Notes under the pieces: model-generated
Told to the model about the DNA's origin: nothing
Seen by the model: only the letters and a program-made list of their open reading frames with translations
Database searches by the model: none
Assembly (NCBI GenBank): GCA_963782415.1
Contig: CAWAJT010000008.1
Location: 496,001-560,000 of the forward strand
Direction: 5' to 3'
DNA: 64,000 nucleotides
Source: Bog-473 sp963782415
GTDB taxonomy: Bacteria > Actinomycetota > Acidimicrobiia > Acidimicrobiales > RAAP-2
Translations under genes and position numbers: made by a program
Shown: piece after piece, positions 18,201-27,378 of the stretch
How the letters are laid out: each line of letters begins with the position of its first letter
Numbering within the stretch: position 1 is the stretch's first letter

Positions 18201-19154
18201 ATGATCGACCCGGAGCTGGCGGCCATGATCGACATGCTGCCCAAAATGGACCTGGTGGACCCGGTGGCGGCCCGACGCGCCTTCGAGGAGATCCTCGTCG
18301 CCATTCGTATCGAGATCCCGGGGATCGAGACGCTGACCATCGAGGACCGTGCCATCCCGGGGTTCGAGGGCGACGACCCGGACGTGCCGGTGCGCATCTA
18401 TCGCCCGCAGGGCGCGTCGGCCACGGCGCGCGTGCCCGGCATCTTGATGATCCACGGCGGCGGCTTCGTCATCGGCAGCGTCGAAGCCGAGCACGCCGGC
18501 GCGGCGCTCACTGCCATCGGTACCGGGGCCGTGGTCGTCTCGGTCGAGTACCGGCTGGCGCCCGAGCACCCCTATCCGGCGGCCCTGCACGACTGTTACG
18601 CCGCGTTGCGGTATCTCCATGGCGAGGCCGCCGCCCTCGGAGTGGACCGTGACCGGGTCGCCCTGACCGGCGCCAGCGCCGGCGGCGGGCTCGCCGCCGC
18701 GACCGCCCTGCTCGCCCGTGATCGCGGCGGGCCGGCGGTCTGCTTCCAGCTGCTGCAGATCCCCGAGCTCGACGACCGGCTCGAGACCAGCTCCATGCGG
18801 ACGTTCGTGGACTCGCCGATGTGGAACCGGCCACTGGCGGTGCAGAGCTGGCAGGCGTATCTCGGCCCGAGGTACGGATCGGACGACGTACCCGCCTACG
18901 CCGCGCCGGCCCGCGCCGACGACCTTTCGGGGCTTCCACCGGCCTACGTCTCGACCGCGGAGAACGACCCTCTACGGGACGAGGGGATCACGTACGCCCA
19001 GCGCCTGTTGCAAGCGGGCGTCTCGGTGGAGCTGCACCAGTTCCCCGGCACTTTCCACGGCTCGGCGCTGGTGACGACGGCCGCCGTCTCCAAGCGAGCC
19101 CAGCGCGAGGCGGCGTCCGTGCTCCGACAGGCCCTCGGCATCGAAGAGACCTGA
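18201..19154 (+). CDS. Alpha/beta hydrolase, hormone-sensitive-lipase (HSL) family esterase
   Basis: A 317-residue carboxylesterase of the HSL/family IV type. The oxyanion motif HGGGF lies before the nucleophile elbow GASAGG (catalytic Ser), with Asp in STAENDPLRDEG and His in FPGTFHGS completing the triad. It hydrolyses short to medium acyl esters. ATG 18201 follows a GGGGGAG site. Co-directional with and close to the SDR. Confidence 0.9.
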   Translation: MIDPELAAMIDMLPKMDLVDPVAARRAFEEILVAIRIEIPGIETLTIEDRAIPGFEGDDPDVPVRIYRPQGASATARVPGILMIHGGGFVIGSVEAEHAGAALTAIGTGAVVVSVEYRLAPEHPYPAALHDCYAALRYLHGEAAALGVDRDRVALTGASAGGGLAAATALLARDRGGPAVCFQLLQIPELDDRLETSSMRTFVDSPMWNRPLAVQSWQAYLGPRYGSDDVPAYAAPARADDLSGLPPAYVSTAENDPLRDEGITYAQRLLQAGVSVELHQFPGTFHGSALVTTAAVSKRAQREAASVLRQALGIEET

Positions 19155-19243
19155 CCCGGTCGGTTCCAGCGGGCACGCCCGTACGCTGACCGCGACAACC
19201 CGCTGCCGGTGCGGGTATCGAACCGAGAAGGGAAGACCGACCG

Positions 19244-19642
19244 ATGGCTGATGTCCTGTCCCAGAAGGCCCGTGACCTGATCGCCCGACCCGTCCTAGCC
19301 TCGCTGGCGACACTCAACCCCGATGGCTCGCCGCAGATCACGCCGCTGTGGATCGACCGCGACGGGGACGATGTCGTGTTCAACACTGCCCAGGGACGCA
19401 AGAAAGCCCGCAACCTCGAGCGGGACGGTCGAGTGGCCGTGACCGTGATCGACCCCGACGACCCGTACAACGTGGTCGCGTTCACCGGGACGGTCACCGA
19501 CGTCTCGGGCGATGGCGCCGACGCGCACATCGACCACCTGGCGAAGAAGTACCTCGGTGTCGACACCTATCCCATGCGCAAGGAAGGGGAGGTCCGTCTG
19601 CGCATCACCGTTCGCACCGACCACATCGCCATGCAGGGCTGA
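19244..19642 (+). CDS. PPOX-class F420-dependent oxidoreductase
   Basis: A 132-residue split-barrel protein. LASLATLNPDGSPQITPLWIDRDGDDVVFNTAQGRKKARNLERDGRV matches mycobacterial F420-dependent PPOX enzymes (Rv1155/DDN-related), which reduce quinones, biliverdin or other acceptors with F420H2. It fits a cell that makes F420, like the FrhB- and LLM-type genes in this window. It is monocistronic and convergent with the permease gene. Confidence 0.87.
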   Translation: MADVLSQKARDLIARPVLASLATLNPDGSPQITPLWIDRDGDDVVFNTAQGRKKARNLERDGRVAVTVIDPDDPYNVVAFTGTVTDVSGDGADAHIDHLAKKYLGVDTYPMRKEGEVRLRITVRTDHIAMQG

Positions 19643-19655
19643 CCTCGTCGCCCGC

Positions 19656-20837
19656 TCAGCTGGCGCCGCTGAGCACGAGCACCCCAACACCAGCCGTGAG
19701 GGCGAGCGGCACGCTGGCCAGCCCGAGCAGGCTGGCCCGCCGCACGTCCGGCCTCCCCCCGGCCGCCCGCGCCGCCCGGAGCCACAGGATCCAGGCCAGC
19801 GAGCCGGTCACGAACAGGTTCGGCCCGACGTTGAGGCCGATCAGGAGGGAGAAGGGATGCGGTGGCCGCCGGGCCGCCAGGAGGGACGCGGCCGGCAGGT
19901 TGTTCACCGCCACGCTCGTGAACGCCGCGACCGCGGCGGTGCCCCAGGCATTCAGATGCGCCAGCACGGTGGCGGGTCCGGACCATGACCGCCCGAGCGT
20001 GCCGAGGGCGACGGCCAACCCGAAGAGCGCCACGAGGGTGGGCACCCCGAGGATGCGCAACGCGGCCCGGGTCGGGTCACCGCTAGCGGGACCGGCTCCC
20101 CGACGGGCGCGGAGCAGCACGGCCGCCACGCCGACGACGGCGACCGGGATCGCCGGGGCGGGCAACGCCACGACCAACACAGTGACGACGGCGATTGCCG
20201 CCAGGCCGACCCCGATCACGGGCCGCTCGCATTCGTTGGTCGCGGCGGCCGTGGTGCGGAGCGCGCCGTGGTGCAGCACGCCGACGACGAGGGCGGTGGC
20301 ACCGGCAGCCGCCAGTGCGGGCAGTGCCATATGGGCGAAGAACGCACCCCCCGACAGATGCAGGTGGCCGAGCACGATGAGGTTCGTCAGGTTCGATCCC
20401 GGAAGGAGCAGCGACCCGGCGTTGGAGAGGAGCAGGCAGCCAACGAGGAGCGGCGCCTCCCCTTCGCCCCGGCTGCGGGCGGCATAGACGAGGACGGGGG
20501 TGAGGAAGGTGACCGACGTGTCGAGGTTCAGGAGCGTCGTCACGGCGACGACGAGCACCACGGTCCCGACGTAGAGGGCGACCCCGTTCGGCGCTTGCCG
20601 CGCCAGGGCATGGCCGCCGGCGGCGAAGAGACGATCACCTTCGGCGACGAGGCCGACCAGGAGGAGACCGCCGACCAGGACGAAGGGTGGCCAATCCTGC
20701 GCCGCCGCGGCTCGGGCGTGTTCCGGAGCCAGGGCAACGGCGACGATGAGGAGCCCGCAGCCGGCCATCGCCGGAGCCCATCGGAGGGCTCGGGAGCGAG
20801 TGGACGTGACGAGGCCCGGCGTCTCCATGCGGGGCAC
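19656..20837 (-). CDS. ArsB/SLC13-type anion or arsenite permease
   Basis: A 393-residue membrane protein with about ten to eleven hydrophobic segments. It matches the ion-transporter superfamily of ArsB and SLC13 carriers: LLNLDTSVTFLTPVLVYAAR and LLPGSNLTNLIVLG are typical half-repeat motifs, and VNNLPAAS appears in the second repeat. The substrate could be arsenite or a dicarboxylate or sulfate-like anion; no ars operon genes are nearby. It shares strand with the desaturase upstream, 66 bp away. Confidence 0.78.
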   Translation of the reverse strand: MPRMETPGLVTSTRSRALRWAPAMAGCGLLIVAVALAPEHARAAAAQDWPPFVLVGGLLLVGLVAEGDRLFAAGGHALARQAPNGVALYVGTVVLVVAVTTLLNLDTSVTFLTPVLVYAARSRGEGEAPLLVGCLLLSNAGSLLLPGSNLTNLIVLGHLHLSGGAFFAHMALPALAAAGATALVVGVLHHGALRTTAAATNECERPVIGVGLAAIAVVTVLVVALPAPAIPVAVVGVAAVLLRARRGAGPASGDPTRAALRILGVPTLVALFGLAVALGTLGRSWSGPATVLAHLNAWGTAAVAAFTSVAVNNLPAASLLAARRPPHPFSLLIGLNVGPNLFVTGSLAWILWLRAARAAGGRPDVRRASLLGLASVPLALTAGVGVLVLSGAS

Positions 20838-20903
20838 GGTGGGTGTGTGCCCGGCATGGGCCCTGCTGAAACGGGCGTGCCCGGTATCCGGGCGCGCGCC
20901 GAC

Positions 20904-21884
20904 TCAGGCGGCGACGGCCTTGACCCCGGTGGTCTCGTCGGCGCTCGACAGTGCCTTCCACAACGCCCAGTAGCTCTTGTAGGTGATGGCGTCGGTGATG
21001 TACCCCGCGCGCTCCAGCTCGGCGTGGAAGGCCGGCAGGTTCCGCCACGGCACGCCCATGTCGACGTGATGGGCCAGGTGCCAGCCGGTGTTGTAGGGGA
21101 CGATCCAGAAGCGGGCGAGCAAGGATTGGCGCACGTTGTGCGTCGTGGCGCGTCGGTCAGAATTGCGCTCCATGCCCCCGTGCTCGGCGATGGAGCGCAG
21201 GCGGTTGATCACACGCCACGCCGTCATCCAGGGCAAGAACCACAAGAGCGGATAGATCCACCACCGACCCGTGGCCGCCCACATGGCGATCCAGAGGAGC
21301 GCCTGGACGCCGAAGATGGAGAGGCCGATCGGGCGGAACGGCTTGGTGCGGGTGTTCTTCACCAGCGGCACGAAGTTCTTCCACCCGCTGATACCCACCG
21401 CATCACGGAACAGACGCCGGCCGAGAGCCCGGCGCGTGCATGGGTAGGGCGAGTAGAACGCCATGTCCGGCTCGCCAGGACCGAACTCGTCCTTGTGGTG
21501 GGCAAAGTGCACCCGGCGGTAGAGCTGCACCGGCGTGAAGACCGGGTAGGCGACGACCCACTTCCCGATCCAGTCGTTCCATTGCTTGTTGGTGAAGAGG
21601 AGCTTGTGGGCGGCTTCATGCATGAGAATGGCGAAGCGGGCGTAGAGCGGGCCCATGAGCACGAATGCGATCAGGTAGCTCCACCACTGGTCGATCCACA
21701 CGGCGCCGCCGATGACCACCGCGACCCAGAACCAGACGGTCACCACCGAGATGGCATTGCGCACATTGTCGATGTGGCGCAGCTCCGCCCGCAGCTCCGG
21801 GATCGCCATGCCGTTGGCCAGCAGGCGGTCGCTGGGCAGGACGGCGGGCCTGTCGGCGGTTTCGGGCACGATGGTGCTGGCCAT
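20904..21884 (-). CDS. Membrane fatty acid desaturase
   Basis: A 326-residue integral-membrane di-iron desaturase/hydroxylase. The three histidine boxes are present: HEAAH, HFAHH and HLAHH. Four or so transmembrane helices surround them. It inserts a double bond or hydroxyl in an acyl chain; regiochemistry is not predictable. ATG 21884 is 27 bp from the divergent PaaX-like gene, with a large palindrome covering the gap, so it is very likely under that regulator. Confidence 0.88.
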   Translation of the reverse strand: MASTIVPETADRPAVLPSDRLLANGMAIPELRAELRHIDNVRNAISVVTVWFWVAVVIGGAVWIDQWWSYLIAFVLMGPLYARFAILMHEAAHKLLFTNKQWNDWIGKWVVAYPVFTPVQLYRRVHFAHHKDEFGPGEPDMAFYSPYPCTRRALGRRLFRDAVGISGWKNFVPLVKNTRTKPFRPIGLSIFGVQALLWIAMWAATGRWWIYPLLWFLPWMTAWRVINRLRSIAEHGGMERNSDRRATTHNVRQSLLARFWIVPYNTGWHLAHHVDMGVPWRNLPAFHAELERAGYITDAITYKSYWALWKALSSADETTGVKAVAA

Positions 21885-21892
21885 GCGGGATA

Positions 21893-21930
21893 TATTACGT
21901 GGATTCGTCAAATGACGCAACGACGTAATA
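21893..21930. promoter_or_regulatory. Palindromic operator between the desaturase and PaaX-like genes
   Basis: Two nested inverted repeats share exactly the same centre (21911.5). The outer arms are TATTACGT (21893-21900) and ACGTAATA (21923-21930); the inner arms are CGTCA (21906-21910) and TGACG (21913-21917). The site fills the divergent gap and covers the regulator's start codon, so binding would block both transcripts. AT-rich arms stand out in GC-rich surroundings. The divergent PaaX-like protein is the obvious ligand (inference). Confidence 0.7.
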
Positions 21931-22736
21931 CAACCGTCCCATCCGTCCCATCCGTTCCGGCGGGTCCCGCACACACGGAGGTGCCGCTCACGGCGCGCTC
22001 GGTCCTGGCCAGCGCGCTCCTCGGCACGGATCCCCCCGAACTGCCGGTGGCGCAGCTCGTGCGGCTGACCAGCCTCTTCGGCATCAGCGAGAACCGGGCC
22101 CGGGTGGCACTGAGCCGCATGGTGGCCAGCGGCGAGACAACGACGGACGGGGCGGGCCGGTACCGCCTGACCGGGCATCTCGCGGCGCGCCAGGCCCGGC
22201 AGTCCGTCAGCCGTGCCGGATTGACGACCCGTTACGACGGGGAGTGGTGGCTGGCCGTCGTCACGACCTCGGGGAGTTCCGCCGAGGTCCGGGCCGGCCG
22301 GCGCCGAGCGTTGTCGTACGGCCGGCTGGCCGAGCTCCGCGAGGGCGTGTGGATGCGCCCGGCCAATGTGTCTTTCCGGGTGCCCCAGGCCCTGGACGGC
22401 GACGTCGAGTTGATGAAGGCGCGGCCCGACGGCGCGCTCGATTTGGCCCATCGTCTGTGGGACCTGCCGGCCTGGTCGGCACGGGCCGAGTTGCTCTTGG
22501 AGCGCCTCGAAGGGCTCGACCCCGACGGCCCGGACGCGCTGGCCCCGGGCTTCGAGCTCTCCGCCACCGTGCTCCGCCACCTGCAGGCGGACCCGTTGCT
22601 GCCCGCGGTGTTGCTGCCCGACGACTGGCCGGGTGAACCACTTCGGGCGTCGTACGACAGCTGGGATGCCCGTTACCGGGCGACGCTGCAGGACTGGAGC
22701 CGGACCAGCGCACCGGGGCACGGCGGCCGCGACTGA
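21912..22736 (+). CDS. PaaX-like transcriptional regulator
   Basis: A 274-residue regulator. The N-terminal winged HTH (residues about 25-80: SVLASALLGTDPPELPVAQLVRLTSLFGISENRARVALSRMV region) and the C-terminal regulatory half match PaaX-type repressors, which sense aryl- or acyl-CoA. ATG 21912 is inside the palindrome described separately, giving a very short leader, so autoregulation is likely. Its divergent partner is a fatty-acid desaturase, suggesting an acyl-CoA ligand rather than phenylacetyl-CoA (inference). Confidence 0.85.
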   Translation: MTQRRNTTVPSVPSVPAGPAHTEVPLTARSVLASALLGTDPPELPVAQLVRLTSLFGISENRARVALSRMVASGETTTDGAGRYRLTGHLAARQARQSVSRAGLTTRYDGEWWLAVVTTSGSSAEVRAGRRRALSYGRLAELREGVWMRPANVSFRVPQALDGDVELMKARPDGALDLAHRLWDLPAWSARAELLLERLEGLDPDGPDALAPGFELSATVLRHLQADPLLPAVLLPDDWPGEPLRASYDSWDARYRATLQDWSRTSAPGHGGRD

Positions 22737-22752
22737 CGGTGGTTCGTCAGAA

Positions 22753-24705
22753 TCAGGCCGCGTGCGACTGGTTGATCCAGGTGTCGTACATCTCGGCGTA
22801 GTGGCCGCCGAGGGCGACGAGCTCGTCATGCGAACCCACCTCGAGGAGGTTGCCGTCGCCGACCACGACAATGCGGTCGGCCCGCATGGCTGTCGACAGG
22901 CGGTGGGCAATGAGGACGGCGGTGCGGCCTTCGAGCAACACGTCCAGCGCGGCTTCCACCATCGTCTCGGACTTGAGGTCGAGATTCGACGTCGCCTCGT
23001 CGAGTACCAGCACGCGGGGCTCCGCCATGAAGGCGCGGCCGAGAGCGATCAGCTGGCGCTCCCCGGAGGACAGCGATTGGCCACGCTCGTGGACCGGTGT
23101 ATCGAGGCCGTAGGGGAGCCGGTGCACCAGCTCGCCGAGCCCCACCTGGTGCACCGCGTTCCATACCTCGTCGTCGGGCGCGCCCGGCCGGGCGAAGGCG
23201 ATGTTGTCCCGGATGGTTCCGGCGAACAGGAACGGCTCTTGTGGCACCACGCCCAGCTGTGAGCGCAACGAGGCCAGGGTCACGCCCTTGAGGTCCCAGC
23301 CATCGATCAGCACACGACCGGCGGTCGGGTCGTAGAACCTCGTCACGAGCTTGGCCATGGTGGACTTGCCGGCACCGGTCGCGCCCACGAACGCCACCGT
23401 CTCCCCGGGCGTGATGGTGAGGTCGACGTCATGCAGCACAGGAACCGCCGGGTCGTAGCCGAACGACACGTGGTCGAAGCGGATCTCGCCACGGATCGGC
23501 GGCAGCTCCATGGCGTCGGCTGCCTCCAGAACCGAGGGCTCGGTCTCGAGCAGGCCGCGCAGCTTGGTCACCGAGGCCCGCCCCTGCTGGAAGGTGTTGT
23601 ACTGCTGCACGAGGAGCTGAATAGGCGAGAAGAAGCGGTTGACGTAGAGGAAGAAGGCTGTCAGCTGCCCGAGGTTGATCTCCTGGGGGTGATGCAGGTA
23701 CATGGCGCCGCCGATGCCCAGGATCAAGAGCTGCCCGAACACGCTGATGACCTGGGAGCCGGGACCGTAAATGCCGTTGATGCGCCCCGTGTACATGTTG
23801 GCATCCCGGTAAGAGCCCACGATGTCGCGGTGGATCTCCACGTTGTGGCGCTGCCGGTTGTGCGCGCTGACGATGCGCACGCCCTGCAGGCTCTCGGAGA
23901 GATCAGCCAGCACAAGCGCGATGCCGTCCCGCACCTTGTCGTAGCCGCGTTCGGAGGCCCGCTTGAACCAGATCGACATGATCACGAGTGGCGGCAGCAC
24001 AGCGAAGACGGTGATGGCGGCGAGCGTGGCATTGGTGGCGAAGAGGAAGACCGTGATGACGATCATGGTCAGCCCCTGAATGGCGAACTGGGCCAGACCG
24101 TCCTGCAGCAGCTGCTGCAGGTTCTCGATGTCGCTCGTCATGCGGCTCATGACGACGCCTGCCTTCTCGTCGGTGAAGAAGTCGAGCGAGAGGCGCTGCA
24201 GGTGCTTGAACACCTTGATCCGGAGGTCGTTCATGACCCACGACGCCAACCGGCCGGTGACGCGCGCCTGGCCCCACTGCGCTCCGGCGGAGACGGCGAT
24301 GGAAACCAGGTAGAGCATCGCCATCAGCACCACGATGCCGAAGTCGTAGTGGGCTGTTGGATCCTGCTTGGTCGGGCCGGTGAGTCCGTGGTTGATGGCG
24401 TAGGAGACGAGGCTCGGTCCGAGCTGTGTGAACAGGGCGATGATCCCGACCAGCGCGGCCGCCGCCGCGCACATGCCCGGGTACTCCGTGAGGAGCGAGG
24501 TCAGCGAGAGCTTCTTCGACTCGTGCTCCGAAGGCAGCTGCGTGAAGAGGGCGTCGGACTCGCCGCGCTCGGGCTCCTCTTTCAGCAGCCGGTCGACGCC
24601 CTCTTGGAGCTCGTGCGGGATGCCGCCGAAGGGCAGGCCTGCCTGGGCCGCACCCGGCGCCCCGCCACCGCCCATGGGCGGCCCGCCACCGCCACCGAAC
24701 ATCAC
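22753..24705 (-). CDS. ABC exporter half-transporter (second gene of a heterodimeric pair)
   Basis: A 650-residue fused permease/ATPase. A Gly/Pro-rich N-terminus of about 50 residues precedes six transmembrane helices. In the nucleotide-binding domain, Walker A is VGATGAGKST, the signature is LSSGERQ, and Walker B with catalytic Glu is VLVLDEATS. Its signature is non-canonical (SSGER in place of SGGQR), but the catalytic Glu is intact. ATG 24705 overlaps the stop of the partner gene by four bases. It probably exports drugs or lipids as a heterodimer with the upstream subunit. Confidence 0.9.
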   Translation of the reverse strand: MMFGGGGGPPMGGGGAPGAAQAGLPFGGIPHELQEGVDRLLKEEPERGESDALFTQLPSEHESKKLSLTSLLTEYPGMCAAAAALVGIIALFTQLGPSLVSYAINHGLTGPTKQDPTAHYDFGIVVLMAMLYLVSIAVSAGAQWGQARVTGRLASWVMNDLRIKVFKHLQRLSLDFFTDEKAGVVMSRMTSDIENLQQLLQDGLAQFAIQGLTMIVITVFLFATNATLAAITVFAVLPPLVIMSIWFKRASERGYDKVRDGIALVLADLSESLQGVRIVSAHNRQRHNVEIHRDIVGSYRDANMYTGRINGIYGPGSQVISVFGQLLILGIGGAMYLHHPQEINLGQLTAFFLYVNRFFSPIQLLVQQYNTFQQGRASVTKLRGLLETEPSVLEAADAMELPPIRGEIRFDHVSFGYDPAVPVLHDVDLTITPGETVAFVGATGAGKSTMAKLVTRFYDPTAGRVLIDGWDLKGVTLASLRSQLGVVPQEPFLFAGTIRDNIAFARPGAPDDEVWNAVHQVGLGELVHRLPYGLDTPVHERGQSLSSGERQLIALGRAFMAEPRVLVLDEATSNLDLKSETMVEAALDVLLEGRTAVLIAHRLSTAMRADRIVVVGDGNLLEVGSHDELVALGGHYAEMYDTWINQSHAA

Positions 24706-26741
24706 AGCGCACCACCCTCAGGTTCGAGGACCATGTCGTCCAGACCGAGACTCTCACCCTCGGCCGCCGTCTCTTCTGCGGCGTCCTCGTCGCTGGCCGC
24801 TTGGGCCAGCACTTCCGCGTAGAGCGGCGTCGAGGCGAGGAGCTCAGCATGCGTCCCGTCGGCGACGATGCGCCCTCCGTCGAGGAGCACGACCCGGTCA
24901 GCGAGACTGATGGTGGAGAGCCGGTGGGCGATGATCAGCGTGGTGCGACCCTCCATGAGGACTCGCAAGGCGGAATGGATGCGCTGCTCCACCTTGACGT
25001 CGATGGCACTCGTGGCGTCGTCGAGGATGAGGATGGGCGGGTTGACCAGCAGGGCGCGGGCAATGGCAATGCGCTGGCGCTGGCCGCCCGACAGCGTGTA
25101 TCCACGCTCGCCGACGACGGTCTCGTAGCCGTCCGCCAGCCGATTGATGAACCCGGCGGCGCCGGCGGCCTCGGCCGCGGCGATCACCTCGTCCTGCGAC
25201 GCATCGGGCCGGCCGTAGGCGATGTTGTCCCGGATGGAGACAGAGAAGAGGAACGGCTCGTCGAGAACGACGCCGATGTTGCCCCGAAGGCTCGTCAGTG
25301 TCAGGTCGCGCACGTCATGGCCGTCCACTCGCACGGTGCCGCCGGTGGCGTCGTAAAAGCGCGCCAGGACGCGGGCCACGCTCGACTTGCCGCTCCCGGT
25401 CCGCCCCACGAGAGCAACGGTCTCGCCGGGGTGGAGGTGCAGGGATAGATTGCGGAGAATGTCGCGGCGGCCGTCGTTCTCGTCGCCCGGCTTCGACAAA
25501 AGGCTGTCGGCCGCGTAGGCGAAGGTGACGTCGTCGAACTCGACGTCACCCTGGCAGTTGACAAGGTCGATGGCATGAGGGCGGTCGACGATCGTGGGGC
25601 GCTCGTCGAGAATCTCGTAGATCCGCTCGGCCGACGCCGAGGCGCGTTGGCCCATCATGATCAACATGCCGAGCATCATGAACGGGGCCTGCATCATGAT
25701 CAGGTACAGGTTGAATGAGACGATCGACGCCACCGGCAGGTGGTCATGGATCACCATCCAGCCGCCGACGAGAAGAACGAGGACCAAGCCGACCTGGGAG
25801 AGGTTCTGGACGAGCGGAGCGAAGCGGGCACGGAGGTCGGCGTCCTTGATGTAGCCCCACTGCACGCGATCCGCTGCGGTGGCCAATTGGCGTAGCTGCT
25901 GCTGCTCGGCGGCGAAGCTGCGCACGACGCGCACGCCGTTCACGTTCTCGTCCACCACGGTGGCCACTTCGGCCAGGCGGGCCTGAATGATCCACGAGAC
26001 CGGGAACAGCGACTTCCGCATTTTGACACCGACGATGTAGATGAAAGGCATGGCCACCATGGCCACGAAAGCCAGGGGCACGCTGATGGAGAGCATGAAG
26101 CCGAATGCGACCAGCGCAATGGAGCACTGCACCAGGATCATGGGGGCGAAGGTGAGGTACATCTGCACCGACCTGATGTCGGAGTTGGCCCGCGAGATCA
26201 GCTGGCCCGATTGCACCCGGTCGTAGAACGGGAACGACATCCGGGTGAAGTGCTCGTAGAGGATGTTGCGCAGGTCGAATTCAATGGCGTAGGCCACCTT
26301 GAAGAGGTTGTTGCGCGAGATGTACCCGAACAGACCGGTGAGGACCGCAAGCACCGCGATGATCTCGACGTACGTGTGCAACGGGTGCGTCCGGAGAATC
26401 AGCGCGTTGGTGATGCCGTTCTGCAGAATGAGGGGAATCCAGACCTGAATGATCAGCCCCAGGAACGAGAACAGCAGTGCACTGAAGAACTGGACCTTGT
26501 GGGCCATGACGACGGGGGCAGCACGCTTGATCCACGACTTCGAGCGGTCCGGGTCCACTGTCGCTTTCGGCGCTTCGTAGCTGCTCGTCACGCCCATCGG
26601 CACGTAGGCACCCAGCGGCAGCCGGCGGACCTCGCCACGAGCGTCGGCGTCGGGGGTGCTCGTCGCGCCGGAGACGCCGGCGTCGTTCTGATCGCGCCGC
26701 CCAAGGGGCCCGCCCTCGAGCCTGTCCTCGGTCTTACTCAT
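24702..26741 (-). CDS. ABC exporter half-transporter (first gene of a heterodimeric pair)
   Basis: A 679-residue fused permease/ATPase. Six transmembrane helices follow a polar N-terminus of about 85 residues. Walker A is VGRTGSGKSS, the signature is LSGGQRQRIAIAR, and Walker B ends LILDDATS, with Asp where the catalytic Glu should be. That is the mark of the degenerate ATP site in heterodimeric exporters such as TM287/288 and BmrCD, so the partner subunit supplies the catalytic Glu. It is coupled by ATGA overlaps to MarR upstream and to the partner downstream. Confidence 0.9.
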   Translation of the reverse strand: MSKTEDRLEGGPLGRRDQNDAGVSGATSTPDADARGEVRRLPLGAYVPMGVTSSYEAPKATVDPDRSKSWIKRAAPVVMAHKVQFFSALLFSFLGLIIQVWIPLILQNGITNALILRTHPLHTYVEIIAVLAVLTGLFGYISRNNLFKVAYAIEFDLRNILYEHFTRMSFPFYDRVQSGQLISRANSDIRSVQMYLTFAPMILVQCSIALVAFGFMLSISVPLAFVAMVAMPFIYIVGVKMRKSLFPVSWIIQARLAEVATVVDENVNGVRVVRSFAAEQQQLRQLATAADRVQWGYIKDADLRARFAPLVQNLSQVGLVLVLLVGGWMVIHDHLPVASIVSFNLYLIMMQAPFMMLGMLIMMGQRASASAERIYEILDERPTIVDRPHAIDLVNCQGDVEFDDVTFAYAADSLLSKPGDENDGRRDILRNLSLHLHPGETVALVGRTGSGKSSVARVLARFYDATGGTVRVDGHDVRDLTLTSLRGNIGVVLDEPFLFSVSIRDNIAYGRPDASQDEVIAAAEAAGAAGFINRLADGYETVVGERGYTLSGGQRQRIAIARALLVNPPILILDDATSAIDVKVEQRIHSALRVLMEGRTTLIIAHRLSTISLADRVVLLDGGRIVADGTHAELLASTPLYAEVLAQAASDEDAAEETAAEGESLGLDDMVLEPEGGAL

Positions 26742-27307
26742 CGTTGCGTTTTCCGAGGTGCCGGGTCGGTGTCGCGTTCGACCGTGCGAGGGCCCTGGCG
26801 CGACTCCACCATGGCCCTGGCCCAGAGCTCGAGCGAACGCAGCGCCATCGCCTCGTCCTTGTCGGGGAGGTGGCCGGCGATCGCCACGAGGTATTCGTCC
26901 ACGGCGGCGTCGGCCCGGGCCAGCGTGCTGGTCCCCTCCGACGTCAGTCGCAACTCCACCCGTCGCCGGTCGGCGTCCTCCTGGCGGCGGTCGACGAGCC
27001 CCCGCGCCACCAGGCCATCGATGAGAGCCGTGATGGAGGGCCGCCGGACTGCCAGCCGATCGGCGAGACCGGATGCCGCAGCGGTCCCCTCCGCCAGAAT
27101 TCCGAGGACCCGGTACTGCGGCAGCGTCAGCTCTACCTGGGCCAACGCGACCTCCACCCGTTTCGAGAGCCAGGCTGCCACGCGCCCGTAGGTGCCCAGG
27201 ACGGGCGGCGGCGGGTTGGTTGTCTTGGATCCGGCGTTGGCAGCATCCTTGCGGCGTGGCGCCGCGTCCGCAGAGAGAGGAGAAGTCACAGACACTTCGA
27301 CCATCAT
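26738..27307 (-). CDS. MarR-family transcriptional regulator of the ABC exporter operon
   Basis: A 189-residue MarR winged-helix repressor: LTLPQYRVLGILAEGTAAASGLADRLAVRRPSITALIDGLVARGLVDRR with the wing DADRRRVELRLT. A non-conserved N-terminus of about 35 residues precedes it. The tandem ATGs at 27307 and 27304 lie just after an inverted repeat, leaving no room for a normal ribosome site, so the mRNA may be leaderless. It is the first gene of a three-gene operon with two ABC half-transporters, so it probably senses the exporter's substrate and represses its own operon. Confidence 0.87.
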   Translation of the reverse strand: MMVEVSVTSPLSADAAPRRKDAANAGSKTTNPPPPVLGTYGRVAAWLSKRVEVALAQVELTLPQYRVLGILAEGTAAASGLADRLAVRRPSITALIDGLVARGLVDRRQEDADRRRVELRLTSEGTSTLARADAAVDEYLVAIAGHLPDKDEAMALRSLELWARAMVESRQGPRTVERDTDPAPRKTQR

Positions 27308-27309
27308 AC

Positions 27310-27326
27310 AGTTAGAGAACCTAACT
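27310..27326. promoter_or_regulatory. Inverted-repeat operator for the MarR regulator
   Basis: AGTTAG (27310-27315), a 5-bp spacer, then CTAACT (27321-27326): a perfect 6-bp inverted repeat directly before the MarR start codon. Size and position suit a MarR dimer site that represses its own operon. It overlaps the expected promoter/start region. Confidence 0.6.
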
Positions 27327-27378
27327 ACGTGCCCTGGCCCCGCCGTGAGGCTCGCCGTCCGCCGTCAGTCGTCCGCCG

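Noticed and set aside
20268..21911. A long open frame on the plus strand running from about 20268 through to the PaaX-like gene
   Set aside because: It is antisense to the permease and desaturase genes and has acidic low-complexity composition; only the part from ATG 21912 carries a domain.
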